Assembly: GCA_958496175.1 (NCBI GenBank)
Contig: OY292278.1
Coordinates: forward strand, 7,254,001-7,318,000
Length of the DNA: 64,000 bases
Direction of reading: 5' to 3'
Source of the DNA: Sisyra terminalis
Lineage: Eukaryota > Arthropoda > Insecta > Neuroptera > Sisyridae
Shown: positions 49,640 to 62,500 of the stretch, piece after piece
How the letters are laid out: the number at the start of each line of letters is the position of its first letter
Numbering within the stretch: position 1 is the stretch's first letter
The notes under the pieces: generated by a model
Told to the model about the DNA's origin: nothing
Database searches by the model: none
The model's input: only the letters and a program-made list of their open reading frames with translations
Position numbers and translations under genes: made by a program

Positions 49640-49935
49640 TAGTTCACGCAATGGCCGACTGCCGCTATTGGCAGCACTCGGTGAATTGTGTTCTCGTCAA
49701 AAACAAGATGGAGTGGATTCGATACAAGCGGACAAATAGTGAATTGTGTAATTTAACGAAAAAGTAGTAAATAGGGCCGAGTTTTAGTAATGGAACATTC
49801 GCTTGAACGGTGCTAGAACGTGTGATTTGATAGACGACATAAAATCTTTATGAATTGGCCACGAAATTCACAACGAATCGCTGATAAATTGAAGTGTGTA
49901 ACGCAAGTTGTGTGATCTCAGTTTCGGCATCCATG
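49640..49935 (+). other. Probable non-coding first exon of CHD7/kismet
   Basis: A GC-richer block ends in ATCCATG|GTAAGTG at 49,935/49,936, a strong splice donor, and the CHD7 coding exon at 56,474 starts after a clean acceptor on the same strand with no ATG-led exon between. The leader contains a 38-codon open frame at 49,651-49,767. The link to kismet is inferred from order and strand only. Confidence 0.4.
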
Positions 49936-50499
49936 GTAAGTGTTTTTCATTTTTCGCCTATCGGCCAGATGCGGTGCGAGTGTTTGTACGAATGCGGTGA
50001 ATGAATGTCGTGAAGATTATTGATTATTTGTGGTGGATGCAATCGCTTTGTCGGTTTTTTTTCTCGTACAATTAAATGTAATTTACAATTTTCATTTAAT
50101 CGGAAATGCATAGATACATGGTTTAATGCTACATTCCGATTGGCTGTTTGTATATTCACATTTGTAATGCGGCCATATAAGATATCATTTGATTGGTCGT
50201 GTTTGGACTCGCATAAGGGTAAAAAGGTATTGTTCTAACCAATTACACAGTCGCTTTGAAACGTTCAATTTGACTGCTAGCAAAACGAGATCATGGCGTT
50301 TAGTGTAGTTGATTCTTGTGAGTTTTCCACCGATTTCTCGATTTCGATCGGCTAGATACCAATGCACAGGGATTTGCCGTGAGTACAAATATATTTTTCA
50401 CACCCGCTTGCCATTCCGGCACAATAAATGCCCCCTGTTCTGTTATGCGGCTCGATCAATTCCACTAATTAACATCGTTCATTACCCACAAATCAGTCA

Positions 50500-51700
50500 G
50501 CCACCATCGTTTTTTCTCAATGGAGCCTTTCGGCCGATACATTGACGAAATCAAAGCCCTCCATCGACCGACCGCATCCCCTGCTCGACTCACCGACTCG
50601 AACGAAAAAACATGGAAGTCTCCATTTCCACATTCGATTGTCGCACGGGCATTTCTTTACCGAAAACAAGCCGCTACGCCAAATCCAATAGTCCAATTCG
50701 ACTGGAAAGTGAAAAAACCGGCATAACATCCTCCAATATTTACAAATATTCCAAATCCGCGTCGTTCCCAATCACAAGTCTCAAGTTTCTTCAACCCAAT
50801 AATGGAGAGCAAAAAAAAAAAAAGAAACTCAATATTTGCATGAGAACTTTAAATATTGAGGACAAAAATGGCGATTTATTTATTCCATATTATTTTAATT
50901 GTCTTTCACACAAATTGGTCGAATCATTAAAAATGGATGAGTCCAATAGGAAAAAAGCATCCATAACATTCCCTCATTGGGAATTCATCACAAAAATTGC
51001 AATAATCGAAAGAAAATTGGCGAAAAAGTGAAAATTTCAAAAAAAAAAAAAAAAACAAATGAAATTGATTTTCAAAGGCGACCAGACACTCTTTCCGATT
51101 GAATTAAAAATAGACGTTGAAGCCAGGGGGTAAGATATAATGTACTCATTTCCCATATGCTTAATTTTATTTGTTAGGGAAAATTTGAAATGAAAAAAAA
51201 TTCAAGGTTATATAAATATGACTAAATATAGAAACGTGGGGTAGTTTTTAATATGTAAGTGGGAAAAGCACGTACGAAGAAAATAATTTTTCCTCGGCCG
51301 GGGAAAATTATCAATTCGTGAAGATTCGTTTACGTGTGTGTGTGTGTGTGTGTTGGAATAGATGAGACGGTAAAGTTTTCGCAATTGAGAAAATGTGTGC
51401 GGTGGAAAAAAGGCAGAACAAAATGGGCTAATCAATAATTGATTCATATATAATATAATATGACTGTTATTGCGATATAAATTTGTCTCGATTTGCGAGG
51501 GGGGGCGGGCGGGCGGTCGGGCGGCGAAATTAGAGTGGCTGTATTCCGGATTCGCGCGCGGGGGGAGGAAGTGTAATTGGGTGGCGCGGATTTCGTTTTC
51601 GCGAGACACGACGACGTTTCACCTTTTTGCTGCCCGTTTTTTTTTTTTCACTTCTTTCACCGCAAAATGCATTTGGGTTGGAGTTGGTCGATGGGATTGT
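50500..51700. promoter_or_regulatory. GC-rich island, possible alternative promoter
   Basis: GC and CpG content rise well above the surroundings at about 50,520-50,780 and 51,480-51,620, the latter with runs such as GGGGGGCGGGCGGGCGG and CGCGCGCGGGG. This suggests a promoter or regulatory block inside the long intron. No core element could be fixed. Confidence 0.3.
51334..51353. repeat. (GT)10 microsatellite
   Basis: Twenty uninterrupted bases of alternating G and T. Confidence 0.9.
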
Positions 51701-52826
51701 AATGAAATGAAAGAAGACGCGTGTGATATATAAATTAAATTGAGTTTCACACTTGGCGGCGTCCATTTTTTTTCTAAAATGGAATTGTTAATGACCAAGA
51801 CGAGAGATTTGAAATATATTTTCCAATTTACCAAAAAATATTTTCGTGCAGCTTGAAAAAAAAAATGTTGAAAATTAATGGAATTAAACATTCGAGTGAT
51901 TTGAGAGAAAAGAAATAAATAAATTGCTTTGAACTCGATTGACCTTCACCCTCGCACCAAATGGTCTTCGTTTATTTGTCTGAACTTAAGACTGATTTCT
52001 GAAATTTGGATGATTTTTGTTGTATTTGCATAAAAATGTGAAACCAGTTGCGAAATATATTTTATTTTTTTGATTAAACAAGTCAACGATATTAACGCAA
52101 AACAATAATAATAAGAATCTCAGTACTTCTCAGCTTATTTGGAAATTATTGATTCAAACCAATTTATTTTTCCAGTCAAATATTCAAGCAAATGAAACCG
52201 AAAAGAAAATTGAAATCCATAGAATGTTTTTTCTCCCACTGAATTAGTACTTGAAATCCATAAAATGGTATAAAATTTTTTCTTTTATTTTATTTTTTTA
52301 ATTTAAAACAATTCAACCGTTTTATTTTTATTTTTTTTTTAGAAATGGACAGTTTTGGGAATGGAATTCTATCTTTTTTTTTGTTGTAATTTATCGCAAT
52401 ATTAAAACGTGTATGGAAGCGTCTCTGTGGCAATCGATTTATTTTCAATAAAACCAACCTGAAGTTCCCTTTTAATAAAATGAAATTGCTGTTTTAATCC
52501 TTTGAAGCTATCAAGAGCGATATTTTCACTTTGATATTAAAAATTTGATATATTTGCGATAAAATCACGGGCAAACCAAAGAATGTTTTTCGTTTCCACT
52601 TGAATTACTCGAAATTGAAGAAAAATATTTATTTAATGCTTGCAAAGATGAATGGAAGATCACCTTTTATTGAGAGTACCGAATTTTATTCAAGAAATTA
52701 AAATAGAAACAAGAAGTCTTAACTATGGTATATATAAAGTATACTTGAATTGCTTCACTTTTGCTCTACTTTTAATATTTTAGGTTGTATAAGAAACTCG
52801 GCCAGTATTGTTCTAAACTTCCAAAA

Positions 52827-53496
52827 CAGTGGGTCTTATCCTTGTTGAAGTTACTGAACCCTCTTTTCATATGGGTATTCATAGAACCCTTCTTGGAAGA
52901 AAATAAAGTATGCTTTTTTTCAAATTGAAAATATAGCTACAGTAATCCACCGCTTTACGGACAGAATGCGTTCCTCATAAACTGTTAAATCAAAAATCTG
53001 TTAAACGAAACCGTTACTATGAGGAGATCCTATTGGAAAATTCCAGCTAGTAAACAATACTTTTAAAAGAACCCAATTTTACTATAGATTCACACTAAAT
53101 ATAAAGCGTAAATAAATTAACACTACACTATATCGCATAACATCAATTTGTAAAACGTTTGATAACTATTTTGGAATTCCCAGTATAACAAAATCAAGCA
53201 TAAACTGTATTTATGTACTAAAAATATTTTTAATTTCATTTTTGGGATTCCTTACAAAAAATGTAAGCAAAACAGAAAAAATATACATATATTGTTCGTA
53301 ATTGTAAATATTTCATCCGTATACCGCAATTTTGATACTTAATTAATCATGTCCGTAATATCGAATTTCCGTAAAGCGGGGGATTACTGTATACATAGAT
53401 CATATGAATCGGAAATGTCTTTTGAGCTTCGCCCAACCCGTGAAACTGGTTTACCGAACCCTTGGAGTTCGATTGAATCCAGGTTAAGAACCACTG
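52827..53496. mobile_element. hAT-like element remnant
   Basis: The left end CAGTGGGTCTTATCCTTG and the complement of the right end CAGTGGTTCTTAACCTGG match at 14 of 18 positions and resemble the CAGTGGTTCTxAACC termini common in non-autonomous hAT elements. A clear 8-bp target duplication is not preserved. It is split by the insertion at 52,940-53,389. Confidence 0.5.
52940..53389. mobile_element. Pogo/Tigger-like MITE, 450 bp, TA target site
   Basis: Termini are CAGTAATCCACCGCTTTACGG and, complemented, CAGTAATCCCCCGCTTTACGG. TA flanks both ends (52,938-52,939 and 53,390-53,391). CAGT ends with TA duplication are typical of the pogo/Tigger branch of Tc1-mariner elements. The interior is AT-rich and non-coding. 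Confidence 0.75.
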
Positions 53497-53649
53497 GACT
53501 AAAAGCTTTCCATTTAGTATAATTTTTATGAAAAATTCAAAAAATATTTATCATTGAGGCCAGAAAATGTAAAGGAAGTCCTATTTAATGTACTTAGTTG
53601 AGGAATAAGTTTGTACTGATTTTATCAAAGACTTATTTAAACAATGTAC

Positions 53650-54264
53650 ATGTAGAGTTCCTTGTTGACGTGGTATTCCTTTCGAGCATTTCCCAGTGCA
53701 TCATGCCCTCCTAATCCTGGACGTCAAGCTTGACTCTCAGTTTTGGCATATCTGCTGGAGCCAAAATTAAAAAATAAATTCCATTTCTTATTTCCTGTAA
53801 CGATTCGGTACAAAAAGTGCTGTTTTAAACCGCTTGTTACTCGATGGCGGGCAAAACGTTGATAAGCAATTCGAGGACGATTTTCAATGTTCTCTTCGGT
53901 AAGCTCATGAGGCATCCAAACTCCCAATGTTTCGGTAAATCACCGCGAATGAAGATGATTGCAAATCGTTGAAGATCACAGTTCATTTTTTCGATCAATC
54001 CACGATTTGATTGGAGACCGATTCCCTACAAAAGTTTTAACGCCCTCTTCATCAAATTCAGAATTTCTTCCGCGGGACGTATAAAAATCACCATTTTTAG
54101 ACTTTGCAAATCGTTTCCGAGCTTTAGACTAAAGACTTGCATATGAAACTTCCTCCATATACGTTACAAATGTTCTGGGCTGCACCAGCAGCCTTTTGGC
54201 CTCGATGTAAAGTGAAGAAATGCAGTTGTCGAAAATGTTGCTTTTTATCTCCTTGATATTCCAT
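53650..54264 (-). pseudogene. Degenerate mariner transposase
   Basis: Minus-strand fragments in several frames match the mariner transposase order: a start at 54,264 with ..HFRQLHFF...KAAGAAQNICNVYG (the N-terminal helix-turn-helix region), a GDFYTS..RNSEFDEEGVKT-like linker near 54,090, then GVWMPHELTEENIENR and RIVTGNKKWN at 53,927-53,790. The catalytic TGDEKW box reads TGNKKW, so a catalytic Asp is lost. Stops, frameshifts and an internal deletion are present and no intact TIRs were found. It is dead. Confidence 0.75.
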
Positions 54265-56485
54265 TTTTAAGCCTCAAAATTAATAAAAATAACGATTGGC
54301 AGTCTTGTAGAGATAGAACAAGCTCTATCGATTGAATACTTTCCCAAACAGCAAATAATCGTTGTAGGAAAATATAAAAACCCAACGAACTTATTCCCTT
54401 ACCTAATTGTGCGCAAAATACTATACATTAAATTATGCTTTCTTAGCCAATTACAATATTTAAAATGTTCCAGATAAATAAGTCCCAGTTTAACTTTGTC
54501 TCAAGATGATACAACGTTTCAATTATGAGTCCATTGTTTTATAGATTGCTACGGTATTTGAAACTTTTGGACGTAATTTTCCAATTAAGGTTTTTTGTTT
54601 GCCTTTCTTCTGTCCAGATTTATATAGTCATGAAGTCCAACAGTCAATGAAATCTGAAAAGACAAGAACTTTTATTAAATCAGGGGAAAAATCAAGAAAA
54701 TTTACAATAAAAAATAATTTCTTAATAATTTGATCGAAAAAGATGTAGACGATATCGAAAATAAGCATATTTCCGTATACATAAAGAATCTATATGAAAA
54801 GTCACAATGTAGTTTGATTTTAATAATTAATAAGATAAGAATCGAAAAGAAACTGGACACCTTGAAAACTATTCCTAGATTCTTTGCATCTTACTCTCTA
54901 TCTACGCTAGTTTAAACTTCTATGACTAAGTTGTCAATTTAAGTAATCTAAATTCTTGTTTTATTTACCAATTGACATTCAATAGTTAAAATGTTTTATA
55001 CAAAATCGAAATGTGTATTGTCTCAATTGTAAATCTCTAATCAATTACGTTTTAAAAAAAAATAATTGTAATATAAAAACTTTCATAATTCCAAGTTTTG
55101 GAAAAAACATTGCTTATCTGAACTTTAATTTTGAATTGAAATCAATGCAAAGTATTGATAAGTACCGATATTATCTTTCGATTAAAATATTAAGTTGCTT
55201 TTTGTTTGGGTAAATTTACATTTATTTTAGTAGAATAACAACTAAATGTTTTTGTTTTTATAATATTAAGTGATTTGGAAAATTTAAACTATCGTAACTC
55301 ATTCATTCGCTAGAAAATGTTTCTTTTTCAACTTCTTTATCGAACACTGAAAGTTTAAGAGAATTTTTAGTGATATCACTTGAGAGTATCAAGCTCTAAT
55401 TTTTTTGATGTGAAAGGATTTTATTATTATTATTATTTTATCTATTTGTCTAATTTATCTAATTTTAGGTTTCAATGTGCTTGGTAGTTGAAGAATTTTG
55501 ATAAGCTATATAATTACCGCATTAAATCTGTGTTTCTCAAAATGTGGTAGCCCCTAGTTCAAGTAATTTTCACCTCTTTTAGATGCAACATATAAAAACC
55601 ATTACTTGTTATGCGTATGATTTTATATTGAAGAGGATTATTTGGCTATATTAAACTTAAAAATGTGTTAAATCTTTGATGATTTCTCTATTATTTATAA
55701 AGACTAACTTTTACTAAAAGAAATATTTGATTATTTAATTTTTTGTAAAAACTATAAATGCATTTAAGTACTATACAAAAGAGTTTGAATTGAACTGCAA
55801 AACTTGTAACAAAAAAAGAAATCGTCCATTTACTATGTTGCGCACAAGTAGTATAAAATATATTCGGAATATAGCAAGGAAGATAGCAATATTTTTTTTT
55901 GTCTTTATTGCACTATAAAATTTTATTGTGATTTATAAATAATTTTATTCTTTCGGTTTTTATTATTCATTGTTATCAGAAAGTCATATCATTAATGTGG
56001 CGTCTGAGGATCTTTACAAATCAACCAACATAAGTGGTTTTATAATATTAAAAACAATGCGTTGAAAGATTAAATTATTTTTGTAATGAGATTAAATCAA
56101 AGTTTTGGAATCAGTAATTGAGCAATTCTAAAAAAAATCAAATTTCATTTCAATGTCCACCGGTGTCTTTTAGATTGACTAATATTATGAACATTTAGGC
56201 TTAAGACTGTATTATTTTCAGATTTTTTTTTTTCGAATTGGAAGCACCGGGGGAATCGTCCAAGGGGAGAAGTTGTATCGCTAGTGTATATATACATCAC
56301 AAGCGTATAGCTTTTCCCCTTTGGAAGGTTTCATGTCGTCTACAATAACGATTTGTTTTTATTTATTTTTTTTAAATTTTAAAATGTATTAGTAATAGTA
56401 TGCATGATAATTGATAAGTTAATATTATTTTGAAATTATAACATACTAGACCTATTTTTTTCTTAGTTTTCAGAAAAAATCGCCA

Positions 56486-56572
56486 ATGTGGAATTATCGC
56501 TCAGTTGAAAATGAGCGGTATTGTGCGGAAGATGCGTTAAGTACATTAAAAACGATGATATGTGCCGAATAG
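56486..56572 (+). promoter_or_regulatory. uORF just ahead of kismet
   Basis: In the exon that starts at 56,474, an ATG at 56,486 opens a 28-codon reading frame that ends with TAG at 56,570-56,572, four bases before the main ATG (56,577). A second, nine-codon uORF runs 56,511-56,540 in another frame. Both would be translated first on a scanning ribosome and could damp or gate kismet translation. Confidence 0.5.
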
Positions 56573-56576
56573 AGTT

Positions 56577-59500
56577 ATGGATTCGTACGACCTGTTCGGC
56601 GAAGATGGTCCCGGAATGTTGGACGCATTACCCGATTTGGGAGGAGATAACTTCGATACGACTGCAAGTGGCGGTGGAAATCCAGCGGCAAACCCTGCGG
56701 TGACCGGAGGCTCGTCTCGAAATGTTCCTTCCGCCGTAGGATCCGCAGCGCCTAATGCTGGCTATGTGCAACAGGGTTATGGCCAGATGCAACCACAACA
56801 AGAATCTCCGCTTCAGAAGCTCTCGTCGTTCGGCGGTCAGGAATTTGGCGGCAACCACATGGATCGGAGCGCGGCCGCGCAAAACATGTACCATCCGAAT
56901 CATCAGGGCTACGATGCGACTGGAGTGCGGCCGATGGGGCCGCCGACGGCCGCGTATCCACATGTGCGCCAAATGACACCACAACACGACATGAGGCGGC
57001 CGCCTCATCCACAGTCGGGTCAATATCCTTACCATCCCGATTCAATGTATTCGATGCCTGATCAACAACCTCAAATGGGCATGAATGATCCGAATATGCA
57101 AGGCTGGAACGCTTCTCACACGACTAGTGGATTTCCCATGCATAGATACGGGCAAATGAATCAATCACAAACAACATACCGTCCTCAACAAATGGGTTAC
57201 ACTCATCAAGATCCATCGTTAGCAGCTCAACAGAAAATTGTTCAACAACAACAATTTTCTGGCGCACAACAAAATATGATGAACACAATGATGCAAAATC
57301 CACATCAAGCAAATACTGGCTACCCAATGTCTCAGCAGAGGCATTCACACTACGCGCAAGGGTATCCAGCGACAGCGGCGAATCAAGGTTATGGTGCCTA
57401 TGGATCTATACATCAACGAATGCCTCACCACCACCAGTATCCACAAAGCCATGGGCACCAAATGGACATGGGTTCGAATCAAGTACAACAGTATGGTCAC
57501 GTCCAGCAACACACGCAGGGGATGACGCCGCAACCACACGCGGTCAATCATCCTGTTAGTCATCCAGTTCCAGCTGGACCTGGACATCAAGTTGTGCCGC
57601 AAGGCCACGGTCCCGGAATGCACCCGCAAAGCCAAGTGCATCCGAATGCTCAACCAACCAACACCCACCCCGGAGCGATGGGTTTCAGTCAGACCCAACA
57701 ACACCCCCCAACCCATCCGAGCATGCAACGCCAAATGGAAATGAACCCTACCTCCCAGTTCGCCAGCAAACATTCAACGGTCGCACTAGGTGGTGCTAGT
57801 CCCCAATATCGAGCACCATTCCCTCAACTCTCACCTCAAATATCACCTCGACCGCAAATGTCTCCTAGACCACCTACCACATCACAAATGTCCCCGCGAC
57901 CTGTTATGTCTCCTGCGAAACCCAGTACTTTATCACCTCATCCTCATGCTCAACAGCAACAACAATCTATACAAAGTCCTCGGCCGGCCTCTAGTTTAAC
58001 ACCTAAAGCGACTAGTTCGCCGGCTCCATATCCACCACAAAGTACATTACAAGCTTTAGAACAAATGGTGATGCCTCCAAATGTAAATACAAACACAAAC
58101 GACTACCCCACATCGTATCAATCGAGAGGCACACTAGGACCTCCAAATCAAATACCATCTAATCCACTATCACCAGCGTTGGGACCAAGAAATTCAATGT
58201 CTCCCCAACAATGGCCACACCACTCACCGAGACCGCCAATAAGTCATAACGGCAATATAGGAATGGTAGAACAATCTCTGCCACCGACGCAAGGAATGCC
58301 TCCCAATTTAACGCCAAATCAACAAACGAACATGCCGACATTACCCCAAAATAATATGAATATGCGCGATGAAAGTACCTTACATCAGCAACAGTTGCAT
58401 CAACAAATGCAACAGCAGCAGCAGCAGCACCAACATGAACAACAGTTACAGCAGCAGCAACAGGCGCAACATCAAGCGCAGCAGCAAGTTCATCACCAAG
58501 CTCAACATCAGGTGCAACATCAAGCTCAACAACACCAGGCCCAACAACAGGCTCAACAACAAGCCCAACAGCAAGCTCAGCAGCAGGCGCAACAGCAGGC
58601 GCAACAACAGGCGCAGCAGCAGGCTCAACAGCAAGCCCAACAACAGGCGCAACAACAAGCCCAGCAGCAAGCTCAGCAACAGGCCCAACAAGCCCAACAG
58701 CAGGCACAGCAGCAACAACAGTTACAACTACAAATGCAACAACGACAACAACAACAACAGTTACAGCAACACGTTCGACAACAAATGTTGCAGCAACAGC
58801 AGCAACAACAGCAATCTCAACATCAACAAAATCAAATGCAACATCAACAACACCAATCTCAGTCTTTGCAATTGCTCGACAGTAGAACAAACACCGAAAT
58901 TTTACCTCCTCCATCAGTTAATCAAGTAAATCCTCCATTGCATCCTCCCACACCTCAAACTGATTTATTAAATTCAACGCAAACATCTCCCGTTTCAAAC
59001 CATAGTCAAAACGATGAAAATCTCAATATTTCAAGCACGGCAGATACTTCAGTAGCCGTTGCACAAACTAATACTCTATCTGCGTCGGAGCCAATCCCGA
59101 CTTCGACAACAGAAGACACTCGAACTGACGTAAATTCCGTAGAGAATGTGCAAGCAGAAGAAGCGCCAATTATTGATCCACAACAGGAAAAGCAACCTTC
59201 GGCAACCCCTATTAATAGTCAATCAAATCAATCGCCTCAGGTACAAGCACAATCCAATTCTTATTCAAACTTTAAAATGGAAAGTATGCCATACCCTGGT
59301 GATAACAATGTACAAATGGATAGTTCAATTCCGGTTTTTAATCAAGATGGTTCTGTTCCAAATGCACCGCAAACGACAGCTGTGGTGCCGACACAAGATC
59401 CGATTAGTCAAGCAGCAGATGTAACAAATTTACTTAATCAAAACACGACGCCAACAAATCAAACTAATTTACAAACGGGACAAAGTAACTCAAGTACTGC

Positions 59501-62500
59501 GTTGGCGGCCAATTCAAATTTACCAACGTCGGCCGCAATGCCTGGACAAATAAATCAAAATTTGATCCCAATGAATGAAGTTAATCAACCACAAATGATT
59601 AACCATGCAAACTTAAATGGAAATCAAAGTCAGGGAATGGCATCAATACCCCATATGAATCAAGTAATGTCTCCAATGACTCATAGTCCTAGTATGGGAG
59701 CAATTCCAAATCAACAAAATCTCAATTCTGGTTTAAACATTCAACAAACCAATCAAATTCCTCCCACGACAATTCCAGAAACTGCAAATACAGTTTCAAA
59801 CCAAATTCCACCACCCAATTCAGCGATCAACTCTCAATTTAATCAAGTTTCAACAATGTCTCCAGCCTCTATGGCGTCTACTTTGCATCAGTCGCCTAAT
59901 ATGATGGGAGTTCCGCCTCATAGTACAAGTTTACCGGGAAATATGCCGCCACAAAATACCAATATCCCTCAAGTTCCACCAGCGCAAGCGCCTGGAATTT
60001 ATGATAATACTGGAGCAGGAATGTTAGGTCCTACTGGAATGCCAATTGGGCCGAACGGTCCGCATGGAATGCCTCCAAACATGGTAAATTCACCGATGGG
60101 CATGGGTCCGATTCCTCCGCATCCCAATATGCAAATGGGACCAATGGGCGCAAGACCACCTAATATGATTCCGGGACCTCCAAGAATGGGAATGGGTATG
60201 ATACCCGGTCAAGAAATGGTGTATCAAGCTCCAATTAACCATCATCAAGAGCGGGCGGCTTTACAGCAACAATTACAAGAGCTGTACTGTATGCCACCAG
60301 CGTCGGAACATCAAGAAAAAATCGCCCATTTGCAAGATCGCTTAAATATTTTGGCTCAACATGAGGCGACCGAGCAGTGCAATGGCGGACCTCAGTGTAT
60401 TTTACAAAGTCCAATGTTTAATTCACCGATGATCGATAGCCCTCAAGTGACAAGTACGACGGGACGTGGTCGTGGAAAAGGTGGTCCACGCGTTAAAAAA
60501 CCTCGCATTAAAAAAAGTGAAAAACTGGCAATGCAACAACAAATGCTTGCAATGTCACCCAATTCAATGGCCAATATGAATATGCCACCAATGACACCAA
60601 TTCCGCCACCACCACCACAACAACTGCCTGTTTCTGAAGACTGTGTCACACCTGGTGCTGGAATTCCAACGACAGAACTTGCCGACATTAGCAGTGATCC
60701 TAGCCTAGAACCATTTTCGGGTGATATGGATCAGTTCGAAGGCAAGAAAAAAGCTAGATCCCCACGCAAACCGCGCGAACCAAAGAAGCCGAAAGAACCA
60801 AAATTGAAAGAACCGAAAACCCCCAAAGAACCCAAACTCAAAGAGCGGAAAAAACGTGAACCAAAAGAACTGGGCGAAGGCAAGCCTAAACGCAAATATA
60901 ATCGTAAAAAGAAATCTGGCTCGGACGAGTGTGACGACTCGACCGGAAATTTGACTGAAACTTGTGATGATTTCAATAGTTCTGTTGAGGATAAAAGTGA
61001 ATCAAAATTAGACGAAATACCTTCATTGGATGAAACAATATTGAAAAAAGAAGAGGAAGAAGAAGAAGAAAAAGAAAAGGAGGAAGTTGAAAAAGAAACA
61101 GAAGTTGAACTTGAACTTGAGGCCAGTACAACGGAGCCCGTGGTCGAAGAAGTGACAGAAGTGAAAACAGAAGAAGTACCTGAAACTCAGGTGCAAAATA
61201 ATGAGGTGACTGATACCACGGCTGCGACTAGCGAGAAAAAACCTGATGAGTATAGTTTTGACGATCAGGCTGGAAGTGGGTCGGAGAAAACACAAGCTAA
61301 GAAAAGGCGACGACCACCAGCGAAGAGATCGTCAACGGGTGGTACTGGTGGAGGAGGTGGTGGAAGTCGAAGTAAGGGACGATCTAGTTCTGGTCCTGCA
61401 CCAAAACGTCGAAGAAAAGGCGCCTTCCATGTGGAGTCAGATGGAGAGCCAGAAGACATGCCGACACCTCCTCCATCGCCTCCAGACGGCGAAGCCGATA
61501 GTTCCGTTCATAAACGTCGCTCCACTCGAAATACCCAACGCAAAAAATACATTGACGACGTGATGCTTCGATTTTCCGACGATGACTCACCAATCGTACA
61601 GGCTAAAACCGAATCAGGTTCCGTTTCAAATTCCGTGGCAGTTTCTTCGAAAAATCCCGAAGAAAAACAAGACATTACAAATAAACCCAACTTTGTGTAC
61701 ATAAATACAACGGATGAAGATTCAATGGTTGTTCAACACGTTTTAGCCAGTAGAATGGGAAAACGGGAAATTAAACCTAAACCACCAACACCTCCTCCAG
61801 CGCCTGAACCTGAGATTAAACCAGAAGGTGTCGTTGAAGAAAATGATGAAAAAACGAAAAAAGAACCTGAGTCTGAAGAAACTGCTGAAGTTACAACTGA
61901 AAGTAAAGCTGATGAAAATTCAGAAGAAACAATTAAAGAAGAAACTAAAGAAGTAAAAGAAGACGAGGAGAAAACCGAGGAAAAGAAAGAAGAAACAATT
62001 GAAAATAGTGAACCAAATGAAGTGAAAGAAGAATTACCCAAAGATGAAAAAGACCCGGATGGGAATGATGAGGAAAAATCTGAAGTTAAAAACGAAGAAA
62101 CCGAAACAAAAACTGAAGAAGGTGACGAACAACCACCCGTTATTGTCGATGTGGAGGAATACTTTGTCAAATATCGCAACTTTTCCTATTTGCATTGTGA
62201 GTGGAAAACGGAGGAAGAACTGTACAAAGGTGACAAACGAATTGCATCGAAAATTAAGCGTTTCAAGCAAAAACAAGCGCAAACTTGTAATATTTTTGAA
62301 AATTTGGATGAAGAACCATTCAATCCTGACTATACGGAAGTTGAACGAGTGCTGGACGTTGCCGAACATGCCGATCCCAATACTCACGACAAAATCAAAC
62401 ACTATCTGGTTAAATGGCGTGCGTTGCAATACGAGGAAAGCACTTGGGAGTTGGAGGAAGATGTTGATCCAATAAAAATCGCTCAATTTGAAAAGTTTAG

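Larger units (their letters stand above)
49936..56473 (+). other. Probable first intron of CHD7/kismet, 6.5 kb
   Basis: It contains a GC-rich zone to about 51,760 with open frames on both strands that I do not accept as genes, a GT microsatellite, two nested DNA transposons, a mariner relic and otherwise AT-rich DNA (51,770-52,820 and 54,270-56,470, where nothing was recognised). It ends at TTAGTTTTCAG. Confidence 0.4.

Noticed and set aside
50612..51031. 139-codon plus-strand open frame
   Set aside because: It ends in Lys/Asn-rich low-complexity sequence with no domain and no conserved-looking start; it lies in a GC-rich intronic island where chance frames are longer.
58159..58914. Long minus-strand open frames rich in Leu/Val/Ala opposite kismet
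   Set aside because: They are the antisense reading of the Gln/Ala repeat; composition is fully explained by the plus-strand repeat.
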